Assembly: GCF_042678045.1 (NCBI RefSeq)
Contig: NZ_JBHUDI010000003.1
Location: forward strand, 1 to 64,000
Direction: 5' to 3'
From: Natrinema amylolyticus_A
GTDB taxonomy: Archaea; Halobacteriota; Halobacteria; Halobacteriales; Natrialbaceae
Length of the DNA stretch: 64,000 bases
Below, piece by piece: positions 46,051 through 56,352 of the stretch. The number at the start of each line of letters is the position of its first letter. Positions within the stretch are counted from its first letter, which is position 1. Position numbers and translations under genes: made by a program. The notes below the pieces were generated by a model. It was not told where the DNA came from and did not search any database. It saw only the letters and a list, made by a program, of their open reading frames with translations.

Positions 46051-46146
46051 TTACTGCGACAAATTTCATTGGTCTGTGATAGTGTTGACGTGCTCTTGAC
46101 ATCCTCCACGCGCTAAAGCGCGAGGATTCCTCCGTTGGGGGTTCGG

Positions 46147-47849
<1,703 letters not shown>

Positions 47850-47948
47850 CTATGCATACTATCACGGTAGAACGCCTTAACGATTGCGTTGGAACCCCGT
47901 CTCTGCCATCGTCGGCGGTTGAATACTATTGGTCGGCTTCATCCCAGT

Positions 47949-47980
<32 letters not shown>

Positions 47981-48055
47981 CGTAAGAATGTGTTTGTATC
48001 TGATCGAATATGATCGATTCGCCGATTGGAACGATCGGATCCGTCTGCGTCGCCG

Positions 48056-49039
48056 CTACAGTCGGTCGATGACCGCGGCGGTCACGTCCTCGGTCGACGC
48101 GTCCCCGCCCAGATCGGGCGTGCGCGGCCCCTCGGCGAGCGTGGCTTCGACGGCCTCGTTGACGGCCTCACTTTCCTCGTGGTAGCCGAGGTACTCGAGC
48201 ATCATCGCGGCGGAGATGATCTTCGCAGCCGGGTTCGCGACGTTCTCGCCGGCGATGTCGGGTGCGGTCCCATGGACTGGCTCGAACAGGGCACGCTCGG
48301 GGCCGATGTTGGCCGAGGGAAGCAGGCCGAGGCCGCCGACGAGTCCAGCAGCGAGGTCCGAGAGGACGTCGCCCGCGAGGTTCGGACAGACGACGACATC
48401 GAACTGTTCGGGGTCGAGACAGACCCGCGTCGCGAAGGCGTCCATCAGCACTTCGTCAGTGTCGACGCCCTGCTCGTCAGCGACCGACTTGACGGTGTCG
48501 CGGAAGAGCCCGTCCGTCTCGCGCATGACGTTGGCCTTGTGGACGATCGTGAAGCTGTCGTGCTCGTCGCTGTCGGCGACGTAGTCACAGGCGAACTCGG
48601 CGAGCCGTTCGGAGGCCGACTCCGTGACGACGCGGGTAAGCGTCGAGACGTCGTCGGTCAGTCGATCCTCGTGGCCCGAATAGACGCCCTCGGTATTCTC
48701 CCGGAGGAAGACCAGGTCAGTTTCGGGGCGAACGGCGTCGATCCCCGGATACGCCTTCGCAGGCCGAACGTTGACGAACGAGTCGACTGCCTCTCGGAGC
48801 GGCAGGATGACGTCCGCGGCCGTCTCGCCGGCTGCGCCGAACAGCGTCGCGTCGGCCGACGCCGCGAGGTCGTAGGTCTCCTGTGGGAGCGCCTCGCCGG
48901 TCTCTTCTTTGACCGCGTCGCCGGCGTCTGCTTCGACGAACTCGAAGCCGATGTCGAGCGACTCGAGGACTTCGATTGCAGCGGGTGTTACTTCCTGTCC
49001 GATTCCGTCGCCCGGAATGACGGCGATTTCGTGAGTCAT
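48056..49039 (-). CDS. leuB: 3-isopropylmalate dehydrogenase
   Basis: A 327-residue beta-decarboxylating dehydrogenase starting at ATG 49037-49039 (MTHEIAVIPGDGIG). Visible are the substrate-binding RENTEGVYSGHE-type motif, the VHKANVMRETDG stretch with catalytic Lys, DALFATRV-like DAFATRV, the NLAGDVLSDLAAGLVGGLG NAD region, and EPVHGTAPDIAG. Members of this family also include isocitrate and tartrate dehydrogenases; the leu/ilv cluster context decides for LeuB. Confidence 0.93.
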   Translation of the reverse strand: MTHEIAVIPGDGIGQEVTPAAIEVLESLDIGFEFVEADAGDAVKEETGEALPQETYDLAASADATLFGAAGETAADVILPLREAVDSFVNVRPAKAYPGIDAVRPETDLVFLRENTEGVYSGHEDRLTDDVSTLTRVVTESASERLAEFACDYVADSDEHDSFTIVHKANVMRETDGLFRDTVKSVADEQGVDTDEVLMDAFATRVCLDPEQFDVVVCPNLAGDVLSDLAAGLVGGLGLLPSANIGPERALFEPVHGTAPDIAGENVANPAAKIISAAMMLEYLGYHEESEAVNEAVEATLAEGPRTPDLGGDASTEDVTAAVIDRL

Positions 49040-49096
49040 GCCCAACCATCGTCGCGGGGCCGAAAAGAGGGTATCGATTGCCGGACTGGTCGTCGC

Positions 49097-50011
49097 TTAG
49101 GGACTCCCGATGCCAGTGCCGATTCCAACTGCGTTGGCGATCGCACGTCGTTTGAGCAACGCGAATCCGACGACGACCAGTCCGAATCCAGCGACCGTCA
49201 CCGTACTGATCGACTCCTCGAGAAACACGACGCCAGCGACCGTCGCGACGATCGGAACCGCGTAGCCGACCAGCGCCGCCTCGAACGCGCCGTGTTTCTC
49301 GAGGATCCGGAAGTAGATCAGGAAGGCGATGGCAGTCGCGAAGACGCCGAGATAGACGAGCGCGCCGACTGCGGTGGGGACGACGAGCGACGGTGACGGA
49401 AACTCTCCAGCGGCGAGACTGGCGGCGTGTAAGACGACGCTGCCGATGCCCATCGACCAGCCGACCAGCGCCCCACGCTCGATAGTCGGGCCGGCACGCT
49501 GAATCAGAACCCCGCCGAGCGCGATACTGCACACCTGTCCGACGACGAGCAGTCGGCCGAGGGTATTGCCCGCCATCAGATTACTCGGATCGGGCTGGAC
49601 GACGAGCGCGACGCCGAAAAAGCCGATCGCGGCCCCGACGGCACCGACCGGCGAGAGTCGCTCACCGAGCAGCACTACCGCCCACAACGCGGTGATGATG
49701 GGAACCAGTCCCTGAATGATCGCAGCGACGCCGCTCGGGACGGTCTGCTGGGCCAGAAAGAGCAAGCCGTTGCCGCCGATCAGAAAGATACCGCCGCCGG
49801 TCACAGCTGCCAGATCGTTCCGACGAGTCGGCAACCAGCCATCGACTTGAGTGGCAGCGTAGGCCAGGAGCAAAATTGCCGCGATGTCGTATCGAACGGC
49901 TGCAAACAGCAGCGGTGGGAGATGCTCGAGGCCGATCGAAATCGCTGGAAACGAAAGCCCCCAGAGAACGGCGAGGAACACAAAAAGGGGCACATCGAGG
50001 GAGCGAGACAT
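49097..50011 (-). CDS. EamA-family (DMT) transporter
   Basis: A 304-residue protein with ten hydrophobic segments arranged as two EamA repeats; the second repeat includes GALVYLGVFATAIAFLIYFRI, and FLEESISTVTVAGFGLVVVG lies near the end (quoted in parts). It lies on the same strand between leuD and leuB, within the branched-chain amino acid cluster. It could export a branched-chain amino acid or a related metabolite; this is inferred from position only. Confidence 0.88.
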   Translation of the reverse strand: MSRSLDVPLFVFLAVLWGLSFPAISIGLEHLPPLLFAAVRYDIAAILLLAYAATQVDGWLPTRRNDLAAVTGGGIFLIGGNGLLFLAQQTVPSGVAAIIQGLVPIITALWAVVLLGERLSPVGAVGAAIGFFGVALVVQPDPSNLMAGNTLGRLLVVGQVCSIALGGVLIQRAGPTIERGALVGWSMGIGSVVLHAASLAAGEFPSPSLVVPTAVGALVYLGVFATAIAFLIYFRILEKHGAFEAALVGYAVPIVATVAGVVFLEESISTVTVAGFGLVVVGFALLKRRAIANAVGIGTGIGSP

Positions 50012-50158
50012 ACACGTTATTCCGGGCTATCGTCCGAAGTATCTCGCGATTCCGGGGCCTCTCACCGCGTTCGTAACAGCAAGTGAAGAGTGGCGACTCG
50101 AGGCCCGTTTGTGACTCGACTCAGAACGAAAACGGAGCGACCGGTCGAAACCGACTCC

Positions 50159-50794
50159 TTACTCTGCTTCGGGGATCGCTTCGTCCTCGACGTAGGGGAG
50201 TTCCTTCGCCTTCTCGCGGACTGCGTCGGCGTTGGACTTCATCAGCGCTGTCGTGTCCCAGACGCCTTCGACGAGAGCCTTGCGCTGGGCCTCATCGACG
50301 GTGACGTCGATCGTAGTGTCGCCGTAGGTCACTTCCTCGGCTTCGACGTCGATCTCGATCTCGCCGTCGGGGTTTGCGTCGACCCAGTCCTGCAGTTCTT
50401 CGATCGTCTCGCTGTCCGCCGTGACGGTCGGGATACCGAGTGCCAGGCAGTTGCCAGCGAAGATTTCGGCGAAGCTCTCGCCGATGATCGCGTCGATGCC
50501 CCAGCGCATTAGCGCCTGGGGTGCATGCTCGCGCGAGGAGCCACAGCCGAAGTTACTGTTGACGACCATCACCGATGAATCCTGGAACCGCTCCTCGTTC
50601 ATCGGGTGGTCCTTCTGGTTGTCGTCGTCGTCGAATCGCAGGTCGAAGAAGGCGAACTCGCCCAGCCCGTCGAAGGTGACGACCTTCATGAATCGCGCGG
50701 GGATGATCTGGTCGGTGTCGATGTCGTTTCCGCGGATCGGGACGCCCGAGCCAGCGACGTAATCGACTTCCGGAATTTCGACTTCGTCGCTCAT
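50159..50794 (-). CDS. leuD: 3-isopropylmalate dehydratase, small subunit
   Basis: A 211-residue LeuD. The swivel-domain signature GNDIDTDQIIPARFMK and NFGCGSSREHAPQAL are present. It pairs with LeuC; the genes overlap by 4 nt (ATGA). The C-terminal extension after residue 160 is acidic and typical of haloarchaeal versions. Confidence 0.95.
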   Translation of the reverse strand: MSDEVEIPEVDYVAGSGVPIRGNDIDTDQIIPARFMKVVTFDGLGEFAFFDLRFDDDDNQKDHPMNEERFQDSSVMVVNSNFGCGSSREHAPQALMRWGIDAIIGESFAEIFAGNCLALGIPTVTADSETIEELQDWVDANPDGEIEIDVEAEEVTYGDTTIDVTVDEAQRKALVEGVWDTTALMKSNADAVREKAKELPYVEDEAIPEAE

Positions 50795-52212
50795 GCCAGA
50801 TTCACCTCCTTCAGATCGCGCACATCAGAGACCTCCCCGGTGACCGCCGCTGCGGCGACCATCTGCGGGTTCATCAGGACGGTCCGTCCGTCCTTGCTGC
50901 CCTGCCGGCCGACGAAGTTCCGGTTCGAGGAGGAGGCACTGGCCTCGTCGCCCTCGAGTTGGTCTTCGTTCATGCCGAGACACATCGAGCAGCCGGCGTT
51001 GCGCCACTCGAAGCCAGCTTCCTCGAAGGTGTCTTTCAGCCCTTCTTCCTCTGCGGCCCGCTGGACGCGCTGACTACCGGGAACGACCATCGCACGGACG
51101 TCCTCGTCGACCTGCCGGCCCTCGATGATCTCCGCGGCGCGTCGCAGGTCCGGCAGGCGGGCGTTCGTACAGGAGCCGAGGAAGGCGACGTCGATGTCGT
51201 AGCCTTCCATCGTCTCGCCGGGCTCGACGCGCATGTGTTCCTGTGCGCGTCGGGCCGTGTCCTGTTTCTCCTCGGGCAGGTCATCGGGTGCCGGGATCGG
51301 CTCGGTGACGCCGACGCCCTGGCCGGGCGTGGTGCCCCAGGTGACGACCGGCTCGAGCTCGCTCGCGTCGATGTGGACGACGTCGTCGTACTCGGCGTCC
51401 TCATCGCTCCGGATCGACTCCCAGTAGGGTTTGAGCTCGTCGAACTTCTCGGGGTTTTCCTGGAAGTAGTCCGTCTCTTCGAGCCACTCGTAGGTGGTCT
51501 CGTCGGGGTTGACGTAGCCCGCGCGAGCGCCGCCCTCGATGGACATGTTACAGATCGACATCCGACCTTCCATGTTGAGGTTCTCGATGGCCTCGCCGGC
51601 GTACTCGTAGACGTAGCCGACGCCGCCTTCGGTGCCGAGTCGGCGGATGATCTCGAGGATGATGTCTTTGGCTTCGACACCCTCGCCGAGTTCGCCGTCG
51701 ACCTGGATTTTGCGGACCTTCTGTTTCTCCATCGCGACGGTGCCCGTCGCGAGCACGTCGCGGATCTGGGAGGTACCGATGCCGAAGGCGAGCGCGCCGA
51801 AGGCACCGTGCGTGCTGGTGTGGGAGTCCCCACAGACGATCGTCTTGCCGGGCTGGGTCAGCCCCTGCTCTGGTCCGATGACGTGGACGATCCCCTGATC
51901 GCCCGTCGTCGGGTCGGAGAACTCGATGCCGGCCTCGCGGACGTTCTCCTCGAGTTCGGACATCATTTCCTCGGCCGCGTCCTCCTCGTAGGGGCGGGAC
52001 TGGTCGGCCGTCGGGACGATGTGGTCGACCGTCGCGTGGGTCAGCTTCGGATAGGCGACCTCGAGGTCGCGCTCGCGAAGCATCCCGAACGCCTGCGGGC
52101 TCGTGACCTCGTGGATGAGGTGCAGGCCGACGAACAGCTGATCCTGTCCGGTCGGCAGCGTGGTGACTTTGTGTCGGTCCCAGACCTTATCGTACAGTGT
52201 TCCCTCGCTCAT
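50791..52212 (-). CDS. leuC: 3-isopropylmalate dehydratase, large subunit
   Basis: A 473-residue aconitase-superfamily enzyme. Fe-S ligands are Cys in VFLGSCTNARLPDL-type (FLGSCTNARL) and the CSMC pair in NAGCSMCLGMN. GDSHTSTHGAFGALAFGIG is characteristic. It isomerises 2- to 3-isopropylmalate with LeuD. Upstream, it overlaps the small gene at 52209 by 4 nt. Confidence 0.96.
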   Translation of the reverse strand: MSEGTLYDKVWDRHKVTTLPTGQDQLFVGLHLIHEVTSPQAFGMLRERDLEVAYPKLTHATVDHIVPTADQSRPYEEDAAEEMMSELEENVREAGIEFSDPTTGDQGIVHVIGPEQGLTQPGKTIVCGDSHTSTHGAFGALAFGIGTSQIRDVLATGTVAMEKQKVRKIQVDGELGEGVEAKDIILEIIRRLGTEGGVGYVYEYAGEAIENLNMEGRMSICNMSIEGGARAGYVNPDETTYEWLEETDYFQENPEKFDELKPYWESIRSDEDAEYDDVVHIDASELEPVVTWGTTPGQGVGVTEPIPAPDDLPEEKQDTARRAQEHMRVEPGETMEGYDIDVAFLGSCTNARLPDLRRAAEIIEGRQVDEDVRAMVVPGSQRVQRAAEEEGLKDTFEEAGFEWRNAGCSMCLGMNEDQLEGDEASASSSNRNFVGRQGSKDGRTVLMNPQMVAAAAVTGEVSDVRDLKEVNLA

Positions 52213-52493
52213 TCCTCGTCCTCTACTACCGTCTCACGGTCGGCTCGCTTCCCGTGTTCGGTCCCGCGCTCGAAGACGCGGTTCGCGTCGTCGGCCTCTT
52301 TCGGCGGCGTGTGGTCGACGTCACGCATCGTTCGTTTCGTGTCGGTACGTCCGTTCCCGTTGGCCTCTGCCTCGCCCCCGTCGGCGGCGACGATCGGCCC
52401 GCGGTTGAACAGCCGGCCAGCCGTCTCCCCGGTGTAGGGGTTCGTGTGGCTGACGTCGGCCATCGTGTCTGTCGTGTTCTCGGTGTCGTTCAT
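52209..52493 (-). CDS. Small acidic protein of the ilv-leu operon
   Basis: A 94-residue hydrophilic protein. A second ATG at codon 11 (MADVSHTNPYTGETAG) is an alternative start. It has no recognisable domain. It overlaps leuC (ATGA) and follows ilvC by 26 nt, so it is co-translated with leucine genes. Repeated elements such as NPYTGET and NGNGRTDT suggest an intrinsically disordered protein. Function is unknown. Confidence 0.7.
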   Translation of the reverse strand: MNDTENTTDTMADVSHTNPYTGETAGRLFNRGPIVAADGGEAEANGNGRTDTKRTMRDVDHTPPKEADDANRVFERGTEHGKRADRETVVEDEE

Positions 52494-52519
52494 GGGTGCT
52501 CGTGCTCGGTAGTCGTTCG

Positions 52520-53572
52520 TTAGTCGTCGGCCTGGACCTGGACGGACTCGTCTTCCGTCTCGTCGTCTTCCTCAGCCCAGGCGAACAGGTCGCGCAGTCG
52601 TTCGCCGACGTCTTCGATCTCGTGGTTCTGTTCTGCGTTGCGGAGTTGGCTGTAACTCGGGCGGCCAGCCTGGTTCTCGAGGATCCACTCGCGCGTGAAC
52701 TCGCCGTTTTGAATCTCTTCGAGAATCTCGTCCATGTTTTCACGGACGGACTCGTCGACGACGCGGTCGCCGCGGGTGAGCCCGCCGTACTCGGCGGTGT
52801 CGGAGACGGAGTTCCACATCTCCATGTTGCCGCCTTCGTACATCAGGTCGACGATCAGTTTGAGCTCGTTGAGACACTCGAAGTAGGCGATCTCGGGCGA
52901 GTAGCCCGCGTCGACCAGCGTCTCGTAGCCGTGTTTGACCAGCGAGGTGACGCCGCCACAGAGGACGGCCTGCTCGCCGAAGAGGTCGGATTCGACCTCC
53001 TCCTGGAACGTCGTCTCGATGACGCCGGCGCGGGTACAGCCGATTCCCTTCGCGTACGCGAGGGCGCGCTCCTGAGCGTCGCCGGTCGTATCCTGGTAGA
53101 CCGCCAGCAGACCGGGTGTCCCTTCGTCGTTCTCGTAGTTCCGGCGGACGAGGTGGCCCGGGCTCTTGGGCGCGACCATCGTCACGTCGACGTCTTCCGG
53201 CGGCTCGATCTGGTTGTAGTGGATGTTCAGCCCGTGGGCGAACTGGAGCGTGTCACCCGCCTCGAGGTTGGGCGCGATGGCGTTCTCGTAGACCGACGCC
53301 TGAACGGTGTCGGGGACAAGCACGGAGACGTAGGAGGCCTGTGCGACCGCGTCGCCGGGCGTCGTCACGGTGAGCCCGTCGGCTTCGGCGGCCGATCGCG
53401 AGGAGGAGTCCTCGCGCAGGCCGACGACTACGTCGACTTCACTCTCATGGAGGTTCAGCGCGTGGGCGTGACCCTGGCTGCCGTAGCCGAGTACGGCCAC
53501 GGTCTCGTCGTCGAGCGTCGATACGTCTGCGTCGTCGTCATAGTAAATGTCGGTGGTGAATTCGTCAGTCAT
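52520..53572 (-). CDS. ilvC: Ketol-acid reductoisomerase
   Basis: A 350-residue class I enzyme begun at ATG 53570-53572. The NADPH loop is GYGSQGHAHALNL, and metal-binding residues are in ETTFQEEVESDLFGEQAVLCGG and ECLNELKLIVDL (quoted in parts). The C-terminal acidic tail is typical of halophiles. Its start overlaps the ilvN stop by 8 nt. Confidence 0.96.
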   Translation of the reverse strand: MTDEFTTDIYYDDDADVSTLDDETVAVLGYGSQGHAHALNLHESEVDVVVGLREDSSSRSAAEADGLTVTTPGDAVAQASYVSVLVPDTVQASVYENAIAPNLEAGDTLQFAHGLNIHYNQIEPPEDVDVTMVAPKSPGHLVRRNYENDEGTPGLLAVYQDTTGDAQERALAYAKGIGCTRAGVIETTFQEEVESDLFGEQAVLCGGVTSLVKHGYETLVDAGYSPEIAYFECLNELKLIVDLMYEGGNMEMWNSVSDTAEYGGLTRGDRVVDESVRENMDEILEEIQNGEFTREWILENQAGRPSYSQLRNAEQNHEIEDVGERLRDLFAWAEEDDETEDESVQVQADD

Positions 53573-54227
53573 CGTCTGCTGGTTGGGTATAGTCGCCATA
53601 GTTCGCCTCGTCGGCGGACTGTGCTGTCAGGTCGACGCCAGCGGTCTGATCCGTGCCGCGAGCCATCGCCGTCAGCCCCGTCCGGGAGATCTCACGGATG
53701 CCGAACTGGCTGAAGGTGTCGACTGCGGCCTCGATCTTCTGGCGCGAGCCGGTGATTTCGAAGGTGGCCGTCTCCGGACTCGAGTCGACGGCCGTCGCGT
53801 CGTACATGTCCGCGACGGCGCTGACCGCTGCGGGATCCTCGGCAGCGACTTTCACGAGCGCCAGTTCGCGGCGCATCGCGTCGGGCTCGAGTTCGCGCAC
53901 GGAGATGACCGGCACGAGCTTGCGCAGCTGTTTCTCGACCTGGTCGATTCCCGGGTCGGGCTCCTCGACGACGATCGTGATTCGCGCGCGATCCTCGTCT
54001 TCGGTGGGCCCGACGGTCAGGCTCTCGATGTTGAACTGCCGTCTCGAGAACAGTCCCGAGACGTCAGAGAGCACGCCGGGTTCGTGCTCGACCAGCGCCG
54101 AGATGACGGTGCGCCGGGGCTCGTGGGTCGCCTCGACTTCGGGGTCGATGCGAATGCCCTGTTTGTTGCGCCGTCCCGCTGGCGTCGGTCGCTCTTCCGG
54201 TGGTGGGCCTTCGAGTCCTCGTTTCAT
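53565..54227 (-). CDS. ilvN: Acetolactate synthase, regulatory (small) subunit
   Basis: A 220-residue protein starting at ATG 54225-54227. An ACT domain begins with ISALVEHEPGVLSDVSGLFSRR (in parts), with NIESLTVGPTEDED following. A second ALS-small C-terminal domain contains FEITGSRQKIEAAVDTF. It confers valine feedback control and stimulates IlvB. The ATG overlaps the ilvB stop by 4 nt. Confidence 0.95.
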   Translation of the reverse strand: MKRGLEGPPPEERPTPAGRRNKQGIRIDPEVEATHEPRRTVISALVEHEPGVLSDVSGLFSRRQFNIESLTVGPTEDEDRARITIVVEEPDPGIDQVEKQLRKLVPVISVRELEPDAMRRELALVKVAAEDPAAVSAVADMYDATAVDSSPETATFEITGSRQKIEAAVDTFSQFGIREISRTGLTAMARGTDQTAGVDLTAQSADEANYGDYTQPADDD

Positions 54228-56029
54228 AGCTGATCCTCCGTCAGTGCGAACTGACCGTTGTCGCCGCCGCTTGGCACCATCGGGTAGACGTTGGCGTCGG
54301 GATCGATGTGGACGTCGATCACCGAGGGGCCGTCGTAGGCGAGTGCGTCCTCGATGGTCTCGGCGACGTCGTCGTAGTCGTCGATGCGGAAGCCACAGGC
54401 GCCGAAGGCTTCGGCGAGCTTGTCGAACTCGGGCATCCAGTTGTAGTCCGAGGCGGCGTGGCGGCCCTCGAAGAAGGCGTCCTGCCACTGCCGGACCATG
54501 CCGATGTACTCGTTGTTGAGCACGGCGACCGTGATGTCCAAGTTCTCACGGACGGCCACGGAGAGTTCCTGCAGCGTCATCAGGAACGAGCCGTCGCCGT
54601 CGATACAGACGACCTCCTGATCGTCGTCGGCCGCCAGCCGCGCGCCGATGGCGGATGGCAGGCCATAGCCCATCGTCCCGAGTCCGTGACTCGAGACCCA
54701 GGTGCGCGGTTCGGTGTAGGTCCAGTACTGGCAGGCCCACATCTGGTGCTGGCCGACGCCGGTAGTGACGATCGCCCGGTCGCTCGTGGCTTCATCGAGG
54801 GCTTCAACGACGAACTCCGGCTGGACCGGTTCGTCCTCGGGCGCGTCGTAAGCCATCGAGTAGTCGGACTTCCACTGCTGGCACTGGGCGCGCCACTTCG
54901 TGGCTGCCGGCGACTCGTCGACCGCCTCGGCGAGTTGCTCGACGACGGTTTCGGCGTCGCCGACCAGCGGATAGTCCGCGTGGATGTTCTTCGAGATCTC
55001 GGCGGGATCGATGTCGACGTGGATGAGCTCCGCGTCGGGCGCGAAGGTCTCGATGCCGCCGGTCAGGCGATCGTCGAACCGGGTGCCGATCCCGATCAGC
55101 GTATCACAGTGGGTGATCGCCATGTTGGCGTAGCCGGTGCCGTGCATCCCCGCCATCTCGAGGGACAGTTCGTGGTCCTCGGGGAACGCGCCGATGCCGG
55201 GCATCGTGGTGATGACCGGGATATCGTGTTCGATGGCGAACTCACGGCAGGCCTCGCTGGCCTCGCCTTTGATGACGCCGCCGCCAAGCAGCATAACGGG
55301 GCGATTGGCGTTTTCGATTCGGTCGGCCGCAGCCGCGACGATTTCGGGGTCGGCCCGTTCCTGCACCTGATAGGTGTCGGGCGTTTTCGGCTCGTCGGGC
55401 TCGCGGTCGGTTTCGCTTTTGGTGACGTCTTTGGGGAGGTCGACCAGGGTCGGTCCCGGTCGCCCCTCACGGGCGAGGGCGAACGCCTCGCTGACGTCGC
55501 TGCCGACGCGGTCCGCGTCGCTTGCGAAGGTGTTGTCCTTCGTGATCGGCGTCGTGACGCCGGTGGTGTCGGTCTCCTGGAAGGCGTCGTTGCCGACGAA
55601 CTCCGTCGGAACCTGTCCCGTCAGCGCGAGCAGCGGATCGGAGTCCATGTCGGCGTCGGCGATGCCGGTGACCAGGTTGGTCGCGCCCGGCCCTGACGTC
55701 GCGAGACAGACGCCCGGTTCGCCCGAGACAATGCCGTAGGCGTCGGCCGCGTGGGCCGCGCCCTGTTCGTGGGCCATCGTCACGTGACGAATGTCCGAAT
55801 CGTACAGCGCGTCGTAGACGGGCATGATCGCCCCGCCCTGCACGCCGAAGGCGTACTCGACGCCCGCGTTCTCGAGTGCGCGGACGACGGACTCGGCACC
55901 CGACGTGACGGGCTCGGTCGTCGCCTCGCCCTCGGACTCGGTCACCGCGTCGGGTGCGGCGCCGTCGGTGATCTGGTCGTCGTTCTGTTCGTCTTCCGGT
56001 GGTGTGACCTTTGCTGCGCGTTCGCTCAT
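54224..56029 (-). CDS. ilvB: Acetolactate synthase, catalytic subunit
   Basis: A 601-residue thiamine-diphosphate enzyme. The catalytic Glu lies in MAHEQGAAHAADAYG, the FAD-binding middle domain contains LIGIGTRFDDRLTGG, and the ThDP motif GDGSFLMTLQELSVAVRENL (in parts) is near residue 470. It makes acetolactate and acetohydroxybutyrate. A strong Shine-Dalgarno GGAGG lies 9-13 nt upstream of the ATG, inside a short upstream ORF (56026-56082). Confidence 0.96.
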   Translation of the reverse strand: MSERAAKVTPPEDEQNDDQITDGAAPDAVTESEGEATTEPVTSGAESVVRALENAGVEYAFGVQGGAIMPVYDALYDSDIRHVTMAHEQGAAHAADAYGIVSGEPGVCLATSGPGATNLVTGIADADMDSDPLLALTGQVPTEFVGNDAFQETDTTGVTTPITKDNTFASDADRVGSDVSEAFALAREGRPGPTLVDLPKDVTKSETDREPDEPKTPDTYQVQERADPEIVAAAADRIENANRPVMLLGGGVIKGEASEACREFAIEHDIPVITTMPGIGAFPEDHELSLEMAGMHGTGYANMAITHCDTLIGIGTRFDDRLTGGIETFAPDAELIHVDIDPAEISKNIHADYPLVGDAETVVEQLAEAVDESPAATKWRAQCQQWKSDYSMAYDAPEDEPVQPEFVVEALDEATSDRAIVTTGVGQHQMWACQYWTYTEPRTWVSSHGLGTMGYGLPSAIGARLAADDDQEVVCIDGDGSFLMTLQELSVAVRENLDITVAVLNNEYIGMVRQWQDAFFEGRHAASDYNWMPEFDKLAEAFGACGFRIDDYDDVAETIEDALAYDGPSVIDVHIDPDANVYPMVPSGGDNGQFALTEDQL

Positions 56030-56082
56030 CGATTGCCTCCCGCCGGTGTGCGGCGATCGGGTGGTGTACGGTAGTGTGTCAT
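56026..56082 (-). CDS. 18-codon upstream ORF coupled to ilvB
   Basis: ATG 56080-56082 opens an 18-residue frame (MTHYRTPPDRRTPAGGNR) whose TGA overlaps the ilvB ATG. It contains no Leu, Ile or Val, so it is unlike a bacterial branched-chain attenuation leader. It may serve to deliver ribosomes to ilvB. The 270 nt further upstream to leuA hold no other recognisable element. Confidence 0.35.
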   Translation of the reverse strand: MTHYRTPPDRRTPAGGNR

Positions 56083-56352
56083 CTGGTGGATTGCTGATCG
56101 CTCGGAGAACGATGCGGATGCCGGTCCGGAGCTGCGAGGTACTGAAGATGGGGCTAGAACGCCCCTACAATACGAATCGGAGCGAGCGCGCTGGTGTCGA
56201 CTGTGCGAACACGAGCCGACAGGGGAGCGCGAACCGTCATTAGTGGTTACGTAGCTCTCTCGAGGATCATAATGCTTACGAGTCGCGCCAGCTTTCGGGA
56301 GCAAACGCGATAGCAGGGGCTCGCGGCCGGTGGCAAACGGGGAGGACATCCC

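Larger units (their letters stand above)
44859..46069 (-). pseudogene. ptfB: Fructose-type PTS EIIB gene interrupted by an IS6-family element
   Basis: The gene starts at ATG 46067-46069 (MKFVAV) and is cut in its seventh codon by the IS at 45307-46050. After the element it continues TSCPTGIAHSQMAAENLE, where the Cys is the phosphorylated residue, and ends at 44859 after a Ser/Arg-rich tail. Removing the IS and one copy of the 8-bp duplication restores the frame exactly. No other PTS genes lie in the window, so this is also an orphan. A GTG inside the junction could restart translation, but without the native promoter. Confidence 0.88.
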
